Assembly: GCF_018991925.1 (NCBI RefSeq)
Contig: NW_024744462.1
Location: forward strand, 226,001-290,000
Direction of reading: 5' to 3'
DNA: 64,000 nt
Source: Homarus americanus
Taxonomy: Eukaryota; Arthropoda; Malacostraca; Decapoda; Nephropidae
The notes beneath the pieces were generated by a model, which saw nothing but the letters and a program-made list of their open reading frames with translations, searched no databases and was not told the DNA's origin. This document shows, in pieces, positions 36,171 to 47,344 of this stretch (positions are counted from its first letter, which is position 1; every line of letters begins with the position of its first letter). The translations under genes and the position numbers were made by a program.

Positions 36171-37374
36171 ATGAAGGCTCTGTGAAAGTGAGGAACAGTA
36201 AAAATAGGTTCATTGTGAGGGTTTTAGGAATTATTGTATGCTGACAAAATGGAAGGATGGAAAGGAATTTTGTCCGTACAGTGGCTGTCTTTTGTTAATC
36301 ATGTCACTTATGAAGAAACTCTAGCTTTTGGGATTTTTTCTACTTGGAAATCGTGTGATGGGATTTTTTCCAATAAGATTTGGTCCACTTCCTTGTTTTG
36401 ATGATAGAATTGATGCAGTGTGATTGTTTTCCAAATTTATTTTTGCAGTGAGATATTACCTTATGGATAGATTTTTTGGGGGTGATAGGATTTTGTTCAC
36501 TAGGAAATAGCCCACGTAAATAAGGACAAGAGGGAGAGGGTGATCGTGTATATCTCGTAATCTTATGTGACACGGTTATGGATGGACCTAAATGATAACC
36601 TCACCAAATAGAGTACAGTCAGTCAAGTAACTTGACCTGAAAACTATACATTTTTTTAACATGATAGCATAACATAACATGATAACTAAACTTTTTAACA
36701 TGATAGCATAACATAACATGGTAACATTTCCTAACAGATAACCACATGAGCTGGGTAAAAATGAAAGAGGAGAAAGATTAATTGATTTTAGTTAGGATAG
36801 CAACATAACAATTGATGTACTGTACAGTACTGCACATGGTTTCAATATCACCCTAAGCATTTTTATATGTGAAATTCACCCCAGGATAATGCAAATAATA
36901 TTGCCAGGGATCAAGTAGATTGCATTTTAATTCATAAATGATTCAGGAACTTCGTAACAGTAGCTGAGACCTACCCAAGGGCTGACTGTGAGTTGGACAA
37001 TATTCTAATAATGAGTTTAGCGAGTCTAAAACTTCAGAAATTAAAGAAATAAATAATGAATGAAATCAAATGGGAATTGGGGAAGCTCTAAACAGAGGTA
37101 AGAATATAATATGAAATTGAGACACAAAACAGATTTTTAGTCCAGTACTGTAATGTTAAATGAAGGACTTGAAGAACAAGAAATAGAGCAACATTGGAAT
37201 AATATCAAAGAAATAATACAGTATTAGAGAGGGGGATAAACTTATAGAAGAAATGTGGGACCATAGAGGTGAGTTGATCACATATTAAACTTTAAGGAAA
37301 ATGGATTGGCAAAGAGGAAATGAGGCTTTTACTGGTACAGGTACTAAGAATTTCACAAAGATATAAAGGACTCA
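36171..37374. other. AT-rich spacer, possibly more LINE remnant
   Basis: A duplicated unit containing AACATGATAGCATAACATAA occurs at about 36658-36722. The rest is unassigned; the first few hundred bases may be continuing degenerate LINE sequence. Confidence 0.4.
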
Positions 37375-38110
37375 AGGAACCAAATCCAACCTCACCCAGT
37401 AACCTAATCCAGTAACCAAACCCAACCTAACCTAGTAACCTAACCCTGTAACCTAACCTAGTGACCTAACCTAAGCAAATAACCCAACTTAACCAAGTAA
37501 CCCCATTAACTTACACTAACCCAACCAAATGCAGCCTAACTTAACCGAATAACCTACCCATCTAGCCTAATTGTATACTGTATCAACCCAACTCAACCTA
37601 AACAAACAACTATTACCACCCTAACCAGTAACCTGATCTAACCTAACCTGATAATGGGATTTAATCTTTTGGTAACTCAACCCAACTCGGCCAAGTCAAT
37701 TTATCTTAAATAGGTAACCCAAAGCCAGCCTAACCTAAGTTTTAATCCTTCAACCTAACCAAGTAGCCTAACCCTTCCTAGTTGTTGTACCAGATATCAA
37801 AACCTATCATCTGCAATCCCAACCTAATTTAACCCACTAAACCAACCCAGTCAGACCTTAGCAGATGTATTATAAACCTTAATCATCACAACCTAACCGA
37901 ACAACCATTTTCTTTTTTTTTTATAAACCCACAGCCATTTCAACCCAGTCTATCCAAGACAACCAGACCTAATACTGTATTTGTCAACCTAACCCTACCT
38001 AATCCAATCCCTCCCTCCTCCACCCACCCACCCACCCACCTACCTAAAAGACAAACTAATACAGTATAACCTAACCAGTTTACCTAACGTACCCAAGTAA
38101 CTCTACCAAG
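37375..38110 (-). repeat. Long decayed CCTAA (telomere-like) array
   Basis: CCTAACC, CAACCTAA and AGTAACCTAACC variants recur throughout about 700 bp with heavy substitution. It is much longer and much older-looking than the crisp CCTAA blocks elsewhere. Confidence 0.7.
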
Positions 38111-39060
38111 CCTAACCACCTTATCCCCGAGGACAAGAGACTTTTTGGCACCAAGCTCACTGACACACACACGCCAAATCGATGGATATATTGAGGTGAT
38201 TTTTTTAGGGCCTTGTCTTGTGAGTCGTCCATTGTATTTTCGTGTTCCATAGTGTCAGCGTTGATAGAAGCGGGTAAAAAAATTATCATCCTCATCAATA
38301 GAAGACGCTTTCAGTAAATAATGAGAATCAATTATGTCAGAGATTAAAAGATGTTTGTACAGTTTATGTATTCCTCTCCGTCAGATTGCCATTTTAGAAT
38401 TCTGTACAGTATACACTAAGAAACAGAAGTTAAAGAATATTAAAACAAAATTCTCCAACCTACTTGAAGCTTTTAAAATTTTTGTAGAGTCAAGAAGTTT
38501 CAAGAAAATTTTAGGTTATAGAATATTCATTTTTCTTCAGTTTACGTTTACAGCAACCAAGAAGAAAATGGGAATCAGAAATTGTTACTGCATAATATAC
38601 AGTACAGTACAGTATTCGTGAACCTGTATTTGCAAAGCTTAAACAAAACCTTAAGTTTAGTCAGAATTAGAAAGTTTATAGAGGCCTAAAAAACATCAGT
38701 GTATTTACAGATTTTGGTTTAAATTACGGTTACAGTGATTTAATTGAGTATACTGATGATGACACTAGACAGAGGACGTGATATTCAATATTTGACACAC
38801 ACACACACACACATGGACGGATAGACGGGAAGGAAACAGGGTACAGAATTTCCGCACACAATGTAACGATGTTGTTAGGCAATATGACACAATGGACGAA
38901 GGATTTTTGACGAGCCAACCGAAACAGGAGTCGTAGTGTTCGTTTTTTTTTTTAATTCATCGGACCTTTCCCAATAGAAACTTTCAAGTGAGGAGGTGAA
39001 GTAATATTTTTACTTGCTGTAGAGTCTGTGCAATTTTGACATCGTTTAGACAACTTAGTA
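38111..39060. other. AT-rich spacer
   Basis: Small frames only. A short CA run at 38796-38812 and TACAGTACAGTACAGTA near 38599. No gene. Confidence 0.4.
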
Positions 39061-39290
39061 TGTATTTTTTGTGTCAGTGAATCAGTGAGCGAGTCAGTCT
39101 GTTCTTCAGTAGTTAAGTCAAACAGTTAATGATTCAGTCAGACAGTTACTCAGTACTTCAGTTCATCAGCAATTCAGTTCATCAGTCCGTCAGTTACTCC
39201 GTACATCAGTCAGTCGCTCAGATACCAATTCATTCAGCCACCCAATCCTTCAGTCAATTAGCCGGTAATTCATCCATTCAGTCAGGATTT
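39061..39290. repeat. Degenerate (CAGT/TCAG)n tract
   Basis: CAGTCAGT, TTCAGTCA and CATCAGT variants. Ser/Val/Gln-rich frames through it are artefacts. Confidence 0.75.
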
Positions 39291-39619
39291 GTATTCATAG
39301 AGCTGACAAACACAGCTAAAAAAAATCGACACTCCAAACCTCGGAAATTCGGAGCCTCGTATATATTGTGTTATGAAAACCCCAGATTCACGACATGTAA
39401 AATAACGATACGCTGTGAGAATCTGGAATGAAGAAATTATTACTATATGCAAGCTGATCAGGACAACTAAGGTATTGGTTCAGTCTACCAAACGTTTAGC
39501 CTGAAGTTAGTTATGAATATTTGTTTATACAATATATCCCGACTTCTGCTTCAAGGTGATATTTGAAGAAAAAAAAATCCATCGACTGGTTATCTTTTTT
39601 TTTAATCGTACTCAGAATT

Positions 39620-39830
39620 AGGAATGCAGTGACTGAATTGCTCTAAGGGTCACTGCTTCGATCCCCGGCACTCCCAATCCACCCACCTGTAAATGAGTAC
39701 AGTATCTCACAACAGTTAAGGAAGTGAAGGTGGTCAAGTGCAGTACCGGCCATGCTGCCTTCATGTTTACCGAAGGTTTAGTATACTGTGTGCTAACATG
39801 CAGTCATTCCAGTGTGACCCACTTTCACTC
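39620..39830 (+). mobile_element. tRNA-derived SINE, diverged
   Basis: A B-box-like GCTTCGATCCC (39655-39665) is followed by CACCCACCTGTAAATGAGTA and GGAAGTGAAGGTGGTCAAGT. These align with CACCCAACTGTGAAGAGGTT and GGTAAAGGTGGTTGAGTG in the SINE at 51875. Both end with GTGTGACCCACT. The A box is eroded. Confidence 0.65.
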
Positions 39831-39875
39831 GCAGAGAAATACGAATTGTGACTGATTGGGGTGGATGGTGGATTC

Positions 39876-40995
39876 CAGGGCTGCCGCTCATCCGACTGTC
39901 TGTATCCGATCGCATTTTCTTGAAAGTAATTAGAAGTTCTTTGTAGAAAACTTTAAAATGACGAGGTATAACTTAGATATTTTGAGTACTATGAACACGC
40001 CCAATAAAAGGCAAAGAGAAAACACAACTTCAGAATATTTCCAAATATCAAGCGCACATGCCCTCAAAATGTCCATGATATTGGGCAGATTTAAAACAAT
40101 TCTCCCCAGCTGGGTGGTCGCACTGTGTTTGCCATATTCCCCCACCCACAACTTCTCGAACCCCCCTTTTGATATTCCGGGATCAGCTCCTGCAATGTTT
40201 GAATTAATGTTGTTTAATGAACACATAAATATGTAAAAAATCAGTATTTGTTTATTAATTACATCAATCAGTTGTTGTACATCCGCGATATTGATATTCA
40301 CACGACCTCCTTTACACTTAGCATATTTTCCATAGTGATAAGGGCATTTAGTTTTGCATTTGCAAGGAGTTTCTACACTTTGTTTTGGTAAGGTTCAATT
40401 TTGAAAATAGTCTTTCAGCGTCTGCGTTAGACGTTGGCAATGCCAAGACGTCCAACGCAAATCTTCCAATTACCTCATATTTAAGGTTCCCGTCGTCATC
40501 TTTCATTTTCATTAGTTTCTTATAAAATTTTAAAATATCCAAACTTTTTGTTTTGTCATCTATTGTCTCCCAGCATAGCCTTTGCCACTGATCTTTTAAC
40601 TCCTGAAGGGTTCCATTAAATATCCTTAGTACCAATTCAACCTAGTCTGACAATGATGTTCTTGGAATCATTGGATATAGAGCTTTCTGGGAATTAAGAA
40701 AGGAGACTATTTTTAAGAAAGGGATCATTGATGTTAAACCTCTTTTTAATTTCTGTGCATCTCATAGTGACATCTAGCATTAAGGTTTGATTTTGTGCAA
40801 AATCCGGTCTATTTTTATATAGCTGGGCAATGTCTTCCTTTATTATTATATGGTATTTAGCCCCCCCCCAACAAAATTCTTGAAATTTGCGAAATTTCCG
40901 ATTGACGGATAGAGACACGTCACTCATCCGATGGCGTCGTATCCGTTTTCTTTCATCCGACTAGTAGAAGCAATTTCCTACAAACGGCAGCCCTG
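39876..40995 (-). mobile_element. Internally deleted hAT transposon, about 1.1 kb
   Basis: The terminal inverted repeats are CAGGGCTGCCG (39876-39886) and its exact complement CGGCAGCCCTG (40985-40995). ATCCGA/TATCCG subterminal motifs are clustered within about 70 bp of both ends. The minus strand carries the 3' part of a hAT transposase. The DNA-binding and most of the catalytic region are missing, so it is non-autonomous and dead. I found no matching 8-bp flanking duplication. Confidence 0.85.
40348..40927 (-). pseudogene. hAT transposase C-terminal fragment, broken
   Basis: The upstream piece (40694-40927, minus) reads FRKFQEF and MRCTEIKKRFNI. It ends at a stop, and a frame change then leads into QKALYPMIPRTSLSD, stop, VELVLRIFNGTLQELKDQW and finally FALDVLALPTSNADAERLFS and LTKTKCRNSL. 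The last block is the hAT C-terminal dimerisation signature (LP.SNA.AER.FS...I.T..RN.L). At least one frameshift and one internal stop are present. Domestication is unlikely because the TIRs are intact and the frame is broken. Confidence 0.85.
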
Positions 40996-41096
40996 GCACT
41001 GGAGTCCACGTGTGCTTGTTAAGTTGTTAGCACTACACAGTGGGTGACGCGAACCAACCAAACTGAACCTCATTTTTTTCATAGTTTTGGTATGAT

Positions 41097-41126
41097 TAGG
41101 TTAGGTTAGGTTAGGTTAGGTTAGGT
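41097..41126 (+). repeat. TTAGG telomere-like block
   Basis: GGTTAGGTTAGGTTAGGTTA, a short interstitial block. Confidence 0.9.
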
Positions 41127-42448
41127 AAAATATAGTAGCCTCGTTGCGTTTGCTCTTTGAAATAACAGGAGTCTTCAAAATATAGCGTTTACCATCGCTC
41201 AGCCCAACTGATGCCATAAATATCTTTGTTTCACTAAAGATAAAGTAATATTCAATAAAAGACAGGATAATAATCTTCATAATGAATATTGAAAGAGTAT
41301 TCCTTATTTATATCACACTGTCAAATTATATTATTAACGGAGAGTCGCAGAGGTTGTGCCAGTGGGCTGTAGTTGTGTTTTTCTCAGGCGTCAGCGGCCG
41401 ATTTTTCCTGGATTCACCCGGGTTAAAATCCCTCCGCGACGTCACAAGCAGCCGTGAACGCCCGTGTCATGCTGAGGACGACGACGGTGATGATCCTGCG
41501 TGATCCAGGGGCCTCACGATGCGGTTCGTCTAAGCTGGGGTTAAAGACCTTTCATGGGGTGTTGGCGGGGTACACCCAAGATGGCGGCCAGATGGGTGTT
41601 GTTGTTGATTAGTTGGACCAGAGATGCATATGTATACATGATTTAGGTCTCACACATGTATGAACGTTTACATTAGCACAAAGACCTCCGTTATCATAAA
41701 CACACACACACATTGGCTCGCACATACATAAACACAACGCTTACGTTCTTCACAATATGTAAAACTCAGAAGCACACACACACATACACCAAAAATATAG
41801 TAACTGCAAAAAGTAATAAAGTACTGAAAATCCCTTTATACTTTAGGTTTAATAGGAAAGTAGCATATAATTTCTTTTATAAGTGTGGTTTAGCGAAATC
41901 AAAGTAACTGTAGTTGTATTTTTTTTTTACACCTAAAATTCAATTCGAAAGTAAATTGATTTTTTTTCCCCTTCATGGTGCAGTTCGACGCCCAAAAGAG
42001 GATCTAAGGCCAATAATATATTCACTAGGGTATATAATATCCCTTAATATTACTACCGCTATTTTCAACCGGCTGTGCTTGCCTATAGTGTATGTATTTA
42101 TTGTGTTTGATATTGGTCGAAGCTGGAGCCTTGTGTGTGTGGGGTGACGACTTTTATTTTCCTTGACTTTCCTATTCCTTTTAGTATCTCCTTTTAATCC
42201 TATTATTCTCTTTCTCTCTCTCTCTCTCTCTCATTTCCTTTATTATTCCCCTTATCATCATCATCATATTCCATAGTTTGTCTTTTTCGTTCTCTTGTAT
42301 TTTAGCCTTTATTTATTTATTTATTTGTTTATTTATTTGTACTATTTCCTCTGTAAAATGAAATAGGTGAAGGAAGAACGTTCCAGCGTGGGCGAGAAAT
42401 TTAGGAGTAAGAAGATTAGATTTAATAAAGGAGAGTTTATTGTATATA

Positions 42449-42451
<3 letters not shown>
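41127..42451. other. Spacer with a CpG-rich patch at about 41340-41520
   Basis: The patch is markedly richer in GC and CpG than its surroundings and contains CGACGTCAC (CRE-like) and a TTTTTCTCAG|G acceptor-like site. Short frames on the plus strand (41282-41503, or from an ATG at 41468) have no known domain. It may be a promoter or a lone exon; undecided. The remainder is AT-rich with a CT run at about 42210-42231. Confidence 0.4.

Positions 42452-42531
<80 letters not shown>
42452..42531. repeat. (CA)n microsatellite
   Basis: About 40 CA units. Confidence 0.97.
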
Positions 42532-42533
<2 letters not shown>

Positions 42534-42870
42534 CCCCCAGCACAGACACAATTCTCCACCTCGCTCATCCACACACCCACAACCTGCCACCCACCAGACA
42601 CCACATCCCGCTCAGACACACAACTCCCAACCCCCACACACACTGCCCACCCCTTCAACCCACTCCCCCCACACACCCCAGCCCCCACACACACCCACTC
42701 CCCCCCCTCAACCCCCTCCCCCACACACCCACACCCCCCACAACCCCCACTCCCCCCACACACCCACAGCCCCCCTCACACACCCACCCCCCAAACACAC
42801 TCTCCCCCACACCCACTCCCCCTCAACCCCTCCCCCACACACCCACAGCCCCCACACACACAGTCCAAGC
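42532..42870. repeat. Cryptically simple (CCCACACA) sequence
   Basis: Almost purine-poor C/A/T sequence made of CCCCCACACACC-type units. Pro/His/Thr frames on the plus strand and Gly/Val/Cys frames on the minus strand are artefacts of it. Confidence 0.9.
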
Positions 42871-43096
42871 ACAAAAGGCAACTCCTTCCCTTGTTCAGTA
42901 TTCTGGGCTCACGATGATTCAGACCCTGGTAGAATCTTCAAAATTTTTCTCAAAACATGTTTCCCTCCCTCTCGCTCTCTCTGTGTCTCGTGTTTGTCTA
43001 TTTTTTTTTCTTTTTCTTCTTTCTTTCCTTCCAAGTTTATGGTTTCCTTTCTCTGCTATAAATAGGTTTTGTGTTGGTAGGTATATTTCTTACTGT

Positions 43097-43098
43097 TG

Positions 43099-43171
<73 letters not shown>

Positions 43172-43172
43172 C
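43097..43172. repeat. (TTA)n microsatellite
   Basis: Pure TTA run. Two loosely similar CT-rich, TATAAATA-containing segments (about 43000-43070 and 43440-43500) flank it, suggesting a large old duplication. Confidence 0.95.
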
Positions 43173-43625
43173 ACCAATATATCCTGAACCCAGATAGTTC
43201 CAGCAGACCCGAAAAGAATATCGAAATTGTCTCAATATATGTTTTCCTTTTTCCTCTGTTTCAGTCTTATTTTCCCTCCTACCCAAGTTGTGGTTTATAT
43301 CCCGTGTTATAAATACAATTCTATTATACTTGTGACAATTTATTCTATTTTGTATGTATTCTAAACCTATCTAAATCCAGATGTTTATGAGAATATCAGA
43401 AATTACTCAAAACATCTGTCAATTATTTCTGTATCAAGTTTTTTTTTCTTTCTTCTAGGTTGATATGTTGTTGTCTCTTGATGCTATAAATAGTTTGTTT
43501 GTTCTTCAGGTAGATTTTTTTTTTCGTGGGGAAGTTGTTTAGCGTATTCCAGGTTTGTCGCTGGTGCTGGGATGGCGTTTAGGGAATTGGATTCAGTGTC
43601 TGAAATAAAGTTGGTTGTGTGAGTA
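43173..43625. other. AT-rich spacer
   Basis: Diverged repeats of TCCAGAT..GAGAATATC..AATT (near 43190 and 43375) suggest an old repeat of about 180 bp. No gene. Confidence 0.4.
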
Positions 43626-43980
43626 GGATGAAGCGAGAGGGAGGCAGGGAAGCGTAAGAGGAGGAATGAAGGAGAAAGAGAGAGGAGGTCAGGGAAGGTG
43701 AGAGGGTGGTCGTAGAGAGGAAGGAGAGAGGGAGTGAGGGAGGCCGTCGTAGATCGTAGGAGGAGGGAGAGGAGAGTGGGAGAGTGAGAGATCGTAGGAG
43801 GGGAGGGAGAGAATGAGGTCGTAGGAGGGGAGGGAGAGAAGGAGGTCGTAGGAGGGGAGGGAGAGAATGAGGTCGTAGGAGGGGAGGGAGAGAAGGAGGT
43901 CGTAGGAGGGGAGGGAGAGAATGAGGTCGTAGGAGGGAGAAATGAAGGGAAGAAGACGTGGGAGGAAGGTATGTGTAGGT
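43626..43980. repeat. Purine-rich tract with a 27-bp minisatellite
   Basis: The 27-bp unit GAGGTCGTAGGAGGGGAGGG-plus-AGAGAA(G/T) repeats at about 43790-43935, alternating two variants. Frames are low-complexity. Confidence 0.9.
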
Positions 43981-44020
43981 TAGAGCTGGAAGACTGAGGT
44001 GATTGAGTGAGGTTAGTGTA

Positions 44021-44176
44021 TAGAGAGAGAGAGAGAGAGAGATTAAGTGTAAGAGAGGGAGAGATAGAGAGAGAGAAAGAGAAATTGAGAAAGAAAGAGA
44101 GAGAAATTGAAAAAGACAGAGAGAGAGAAATTGAAAAAGACAGAGAGAGAGAGCGAGAGAGAGAGAGAGAGAGTGA
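44021..44176. repeat. Interrupted (GA)n tract
   Basis: GAGAGA with AAATTGAAAAAGACA-type insertions repeating every 25-30 bp. Confidence 0.9.
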
Positions 44177-44343
44177 GTTAGAATGGACGCCTGCATGATC
44201 AGAAGACCCAATATAGGCAGGTAGAGGAAGGCAAAGGAGTGACAGTCAACACCAATATGGCGGAGATGTCCCCCTAGTGGGAATATTTTGAGGAGGGGCA
44301 CAAAGGAGGTTCAGCACCCACACGTGATCTGAGGGGAGAGGGG

Positions 44344-45160
44344 GGCTACCGGGAGTCTACAAGGTGTGTTAGGGTGTGTAGAGGCTACCGGGAGTCTACA
44401 AGGTGTGTTAGGGTGTGTAGAGGCTGCCGGGAGTCTACAAGGTGTGTTAGGTGTAGAGGCTGCCGGGGAGTCTACAAGGTGTGTTAGGGTGCTGTCCAAG
44501 GTGTGTTAGGTGTGTAGAGGCTGCCGGAGTCTACAAGGTGTGTTAGGGTGTGTAGGGCTACCGGGAGTCTACAAGGTGTGTTAGGGTGTGTAGAGGCTGC
44601 CGGGAGTCTACAAGGTGTGTTAGGGTGTGTAGAGGCTACCGGGAGTCTACAAGGTGTGTTAGGGTGTGTAGAGGCTGCCGGGAGTCTACAAGGTGTGTTA
44701 GGGTGTGTAGAGGCTGCCGGGAGTCTACAAGGTGTGTTAGGGTGTGTAGGGCTGCCGGGAGTCTACAAGGTGTGTTAGGTGTGTAGAGGCTGCCGGAGTC
44801 TACAAGGTGTGTTAGGTGTGTGAGGCTGAGTCTACAAGGTGTGTTAGGGTGTGTAGAGGCTACCGGGAGTCTACAAGGTGTGTTAGGGTGTGTGTCTACG
44901 AGAGTCTACAAGGTGTGTTAGGGGTGTGTAGAGGCTCTGAGTCTACAAGGTGTGTTAGGGTGTGTAGAGGCTCTGTGTGGGGTGTAGAGGCTGGAGTCTA
45001 CAAGGTGTGTTAGGTGTAGAGGCTCTACAAGGTGTGTTAGGGTGGGAGGCTAGAGTCTACAAGGTGTGTTAGGGTGTGTAGAGGCTACCGGGAGTCTACA
45101 AGGTGTGTTAGGGTGTGTAGAGGCTGCCGGGAGTCTACAAGATGTGTTAGGATATGTGTT
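44344..45160. repeat. 39-bp minisatellite
   Basis: The unit contains CCGGGAGTCTACAAGGTGTG followed by TTAGGGTGTGTAGAGGCT. About 20 copies, with many internal deletions in the middle (44450-45060) and intact copies at both ends. 39 is a multiple of three, which generates spurious Cys-rich frames. Confidence 0.95.
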
Positions 45161-45185
45161 GGGGAGACTACCTGGGGTCTACGGG

Positions 45186-45640
45186 GTATATAGGAGACTC
45201 ACAACGCCATCTGGTTTAGGATATGTGTAGGGGTTTGAGGGATGTGTAAGGGTTGTGGGATGTGTAAGGCTCTGTATAGGGGTTTGTGGGATGTGCAGGG
45301 TTATACACAGTGGTTTGTGGGATGTGTACGGGTTGTGGGATGTGTAAGGCTCTGTATAGGGGTTTGTGGGATGTGCAGGGTTATACACAGTGGTTTGAGG
45401 GATGTGTAAGGCTCTGTATAGGGGTTTGTGGGATGTGCAGGGTTATGCATAGGGGTTTGTGGGATGTGTAGGACTGTGTGTAGGGGTTATGGGATGTATA
45501 GAGCCGTATGTAGGGGTTTCAGGGATGTGTAAGGGCTGTGGGATGTGTAGAGCCATGTGTAGGGGTTTGTGGGATGTGTAGAGCCATGTGTAGGGGTTTC
45601 AGGGATGTGTAGGACTGTGTGTAGGGGTTTTGAAGTCTTC
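45186..45640. repeat. About 31-bp minisatellite (TAGGGGTTTGTGGGATGTG)
   Basis: Units contain GGGGTTTGTGGGATGTGTA with variable GGCTCTGTATA, GGTTATACACA or GAGCCATGTG spacers. A compound block of about 120 bp is duplicated (about 45240-45390). Confidence 0.9.
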
Positions 45641-45699
45641 TCTGTGGTGTTGAAGGATCTCTTAGTCACTGCCATGCGTTGCTCTTGAAGGGGAGTTTG

Positions 45700-46375
45700 T
45701 GAAGGATCCTATGGTCGTCTGTGTGTCAGTGAAGGATCCTATGGCCATATATGTGTCAATGAAGAATCCTATGGTCATATGTGTGTCAGTGAAGGATCCT
45801 ATGGTCATTTGTGTGTTAGTGAAGGATCCTATGGTCGTCTGTGTGTCAGTGAAGGATCCTATGGTCATCTGTGTGCCAGTGAAGGATCCTATGGTTGTCT
45901 GTGTGTCAGTGAAGGATCCTATGGTCATTTGTGTGTTAGTGAAGGATCCTATGGTCGTCTGTGTGTCAGTGAAGGATCCTATGGCCATTTATGTGTCAAT
46001 GAAGAATCCTATGGTCATATGTGTGTCAGTGAAGGATCCTATGGTCATTTGTGTGTTAGTGAAGGATCCTATGGTCGTCTGTGTGTCAGTGAAGGATCCT
46101 ATGGTCATCTGTGTGCCAGTGAAGGATCCTATGGTTGTCTGTGTGTCAGTGAAGGATCCTATGGTCATTTGTGTGTCAGTGAAGGATCCTATGGTCGTCT
46201 GTGCATCAGGGAAGGATCCTATGGTCGTCTGTGCGTCAGTGAAGGATCCTATTGTCATTTGTGTGTCAGTGAAGGATCCTATGGTCGTCTGTGTGTCAGT
46301 GAAGGATCCTATGGTCATCTGTGTGTCAGTGAAGGATCCTATGGTCGTCTGTGCATCAGTGTAGGATTTTTTGGT
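45700..46375. repeat. 30-bp minisatellite with 240-bp higher-order repeat
   Basis: The unit contains GTGAAGGATCCTATGGTC (BamHI site), about 22 copies. The segment beginning at 45721 recurs at 45961, exactly 240 bp (eight units) later, almost base for base, including the rare GCCAT(A/T)TATGTGTCAATGAAG variant. All frames stay open because the unit is divisible by three. A 221-codon plus-strand frame encodes VKDPMV(V/I)CVS decapeptides, and the other frames are equally repetitive. Confidence 0.95.
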
Positions 46376-46720
46376 CGTTTCTGTAGGGTTATGAGGTCGT
46401 CTGTGACTCTGTGTAGGGTTAAGGATCTCTGAGTCGCGTCCTGCATAGTCTGTAAAAAGTTCTTTGTTCCTGAAATTATGTGTTTAGGATCTTATGGTCC
46501 TGTGTGTATAGGATTTCGTGGTCTTTTGTGTAGGATCCTATGGTCATATTTATAGGATTCTGCAGTCGTTTGTGTAGAAAACTGTAGTCGTTTGTGTAGG
46601 ATTCTGTACTCTTCTATGTAGTATCTAGGTATCGCCTGAGGAAGCTACATATTTAACTACTAACTACTGTACCCATTTCACCATTCAACTAATACGAATA
46701 AATTACACAATTACGAATCA
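46376..46720. repeat. Diverged continuation of the 30-bp array
   Basis: GTGTAGGAT(T/C)CT..GGTC variants (about 46370-46620) look like eroded units of the neighbouring array. The remainder is unique. Confidence 0.55.
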
Positions 46721-46724
46721 CATC

Positions 46725-46785
46725 TAACCTAACTTGACCTAACCTAACCTAACCTAACCTGACCTAACCTAACCTAACCAAACCA
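46725..46785 (-). repeat. CCTAA telomere-like block
   Basis: CCTAACCTAACCTAACC with CTTGACC and CTGACC variants. Confidence 0.9.
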
Positions 46786-47080
46786 TTTTATAAATAGTAT
46801 ATAATATAACCTAGACCACGAATCATATATTGTAGAAGGAAAAAAATAATTCATCTTTAAGATTGAAAACCTGAATCACTCCAGTCTTACCACGGGAGGA
46901 AAAAATGAAAACTCGCATTGCTGTATGTTGTATTATTACGGTCGAGACAAGGTTGACTGATCTCATCCCTCCTGCTGGTGGTGTCCTGAGAGGTGTTGTG
47001 GCTGCCTTCATATAAAAACCATAAAGAAAGGAGGAAGTCATGGGCATAAACTGGCCCAGGAACCATAAGGTGGAGGTGTA
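46786..47080. other. Unannotated spacer
   Basis: No gene recognised. Confidence 0.4.
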
Positions 47081-47097
47081 TCATGAGGTATAAGTTT

Positions 47098-47250
47098 GTT
47101 TGATGGTGTTAATGGTGTAAGTGATGGTGTTAGTGGTGGTGTTGTGGTGGTGATGGTGTTATTAAGGGGTGTTGGGATGGTGGTGGTGGTGGTGGTGGTA
47201 ACTGTGGTGTAGGTGGTAATAATGGTGGTAATGGTGGTGGTATAGTGTCC
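47098..47250. repeat. (GGT)/(GTT) trinucleotide tract
   Basis: GGTGGT and GTTAATGGTGT variants. Poly-Thr frames on the minus strand are artefacts. Confidence 0.85.
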
Positions 47251-47344
47251 CTCCGCCGCGCCATAACCAAGCACCAAATGCACCATTACTCAGGAGGAGA
47301 CTGGTAACAGGAAATGGTGATTATTGAACTCATGAGGCAAGGCG

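Noticed and set aside
42367..43312. 232- and 290-codon Pro/His/Thr-rich frames
   Set aside because: Built from the CA microsatellite, CCCACACA sequence and a TTA run.
45699..46432. 221- and 217-codon plus-strand frames of decapeptide repeats (VKDPMVVCVS type)
   Set aside because: All frames are open over the 30-bp array. No signal peptide, splice framing or non-repeat domain favours one of them. Kept only as a repeat.
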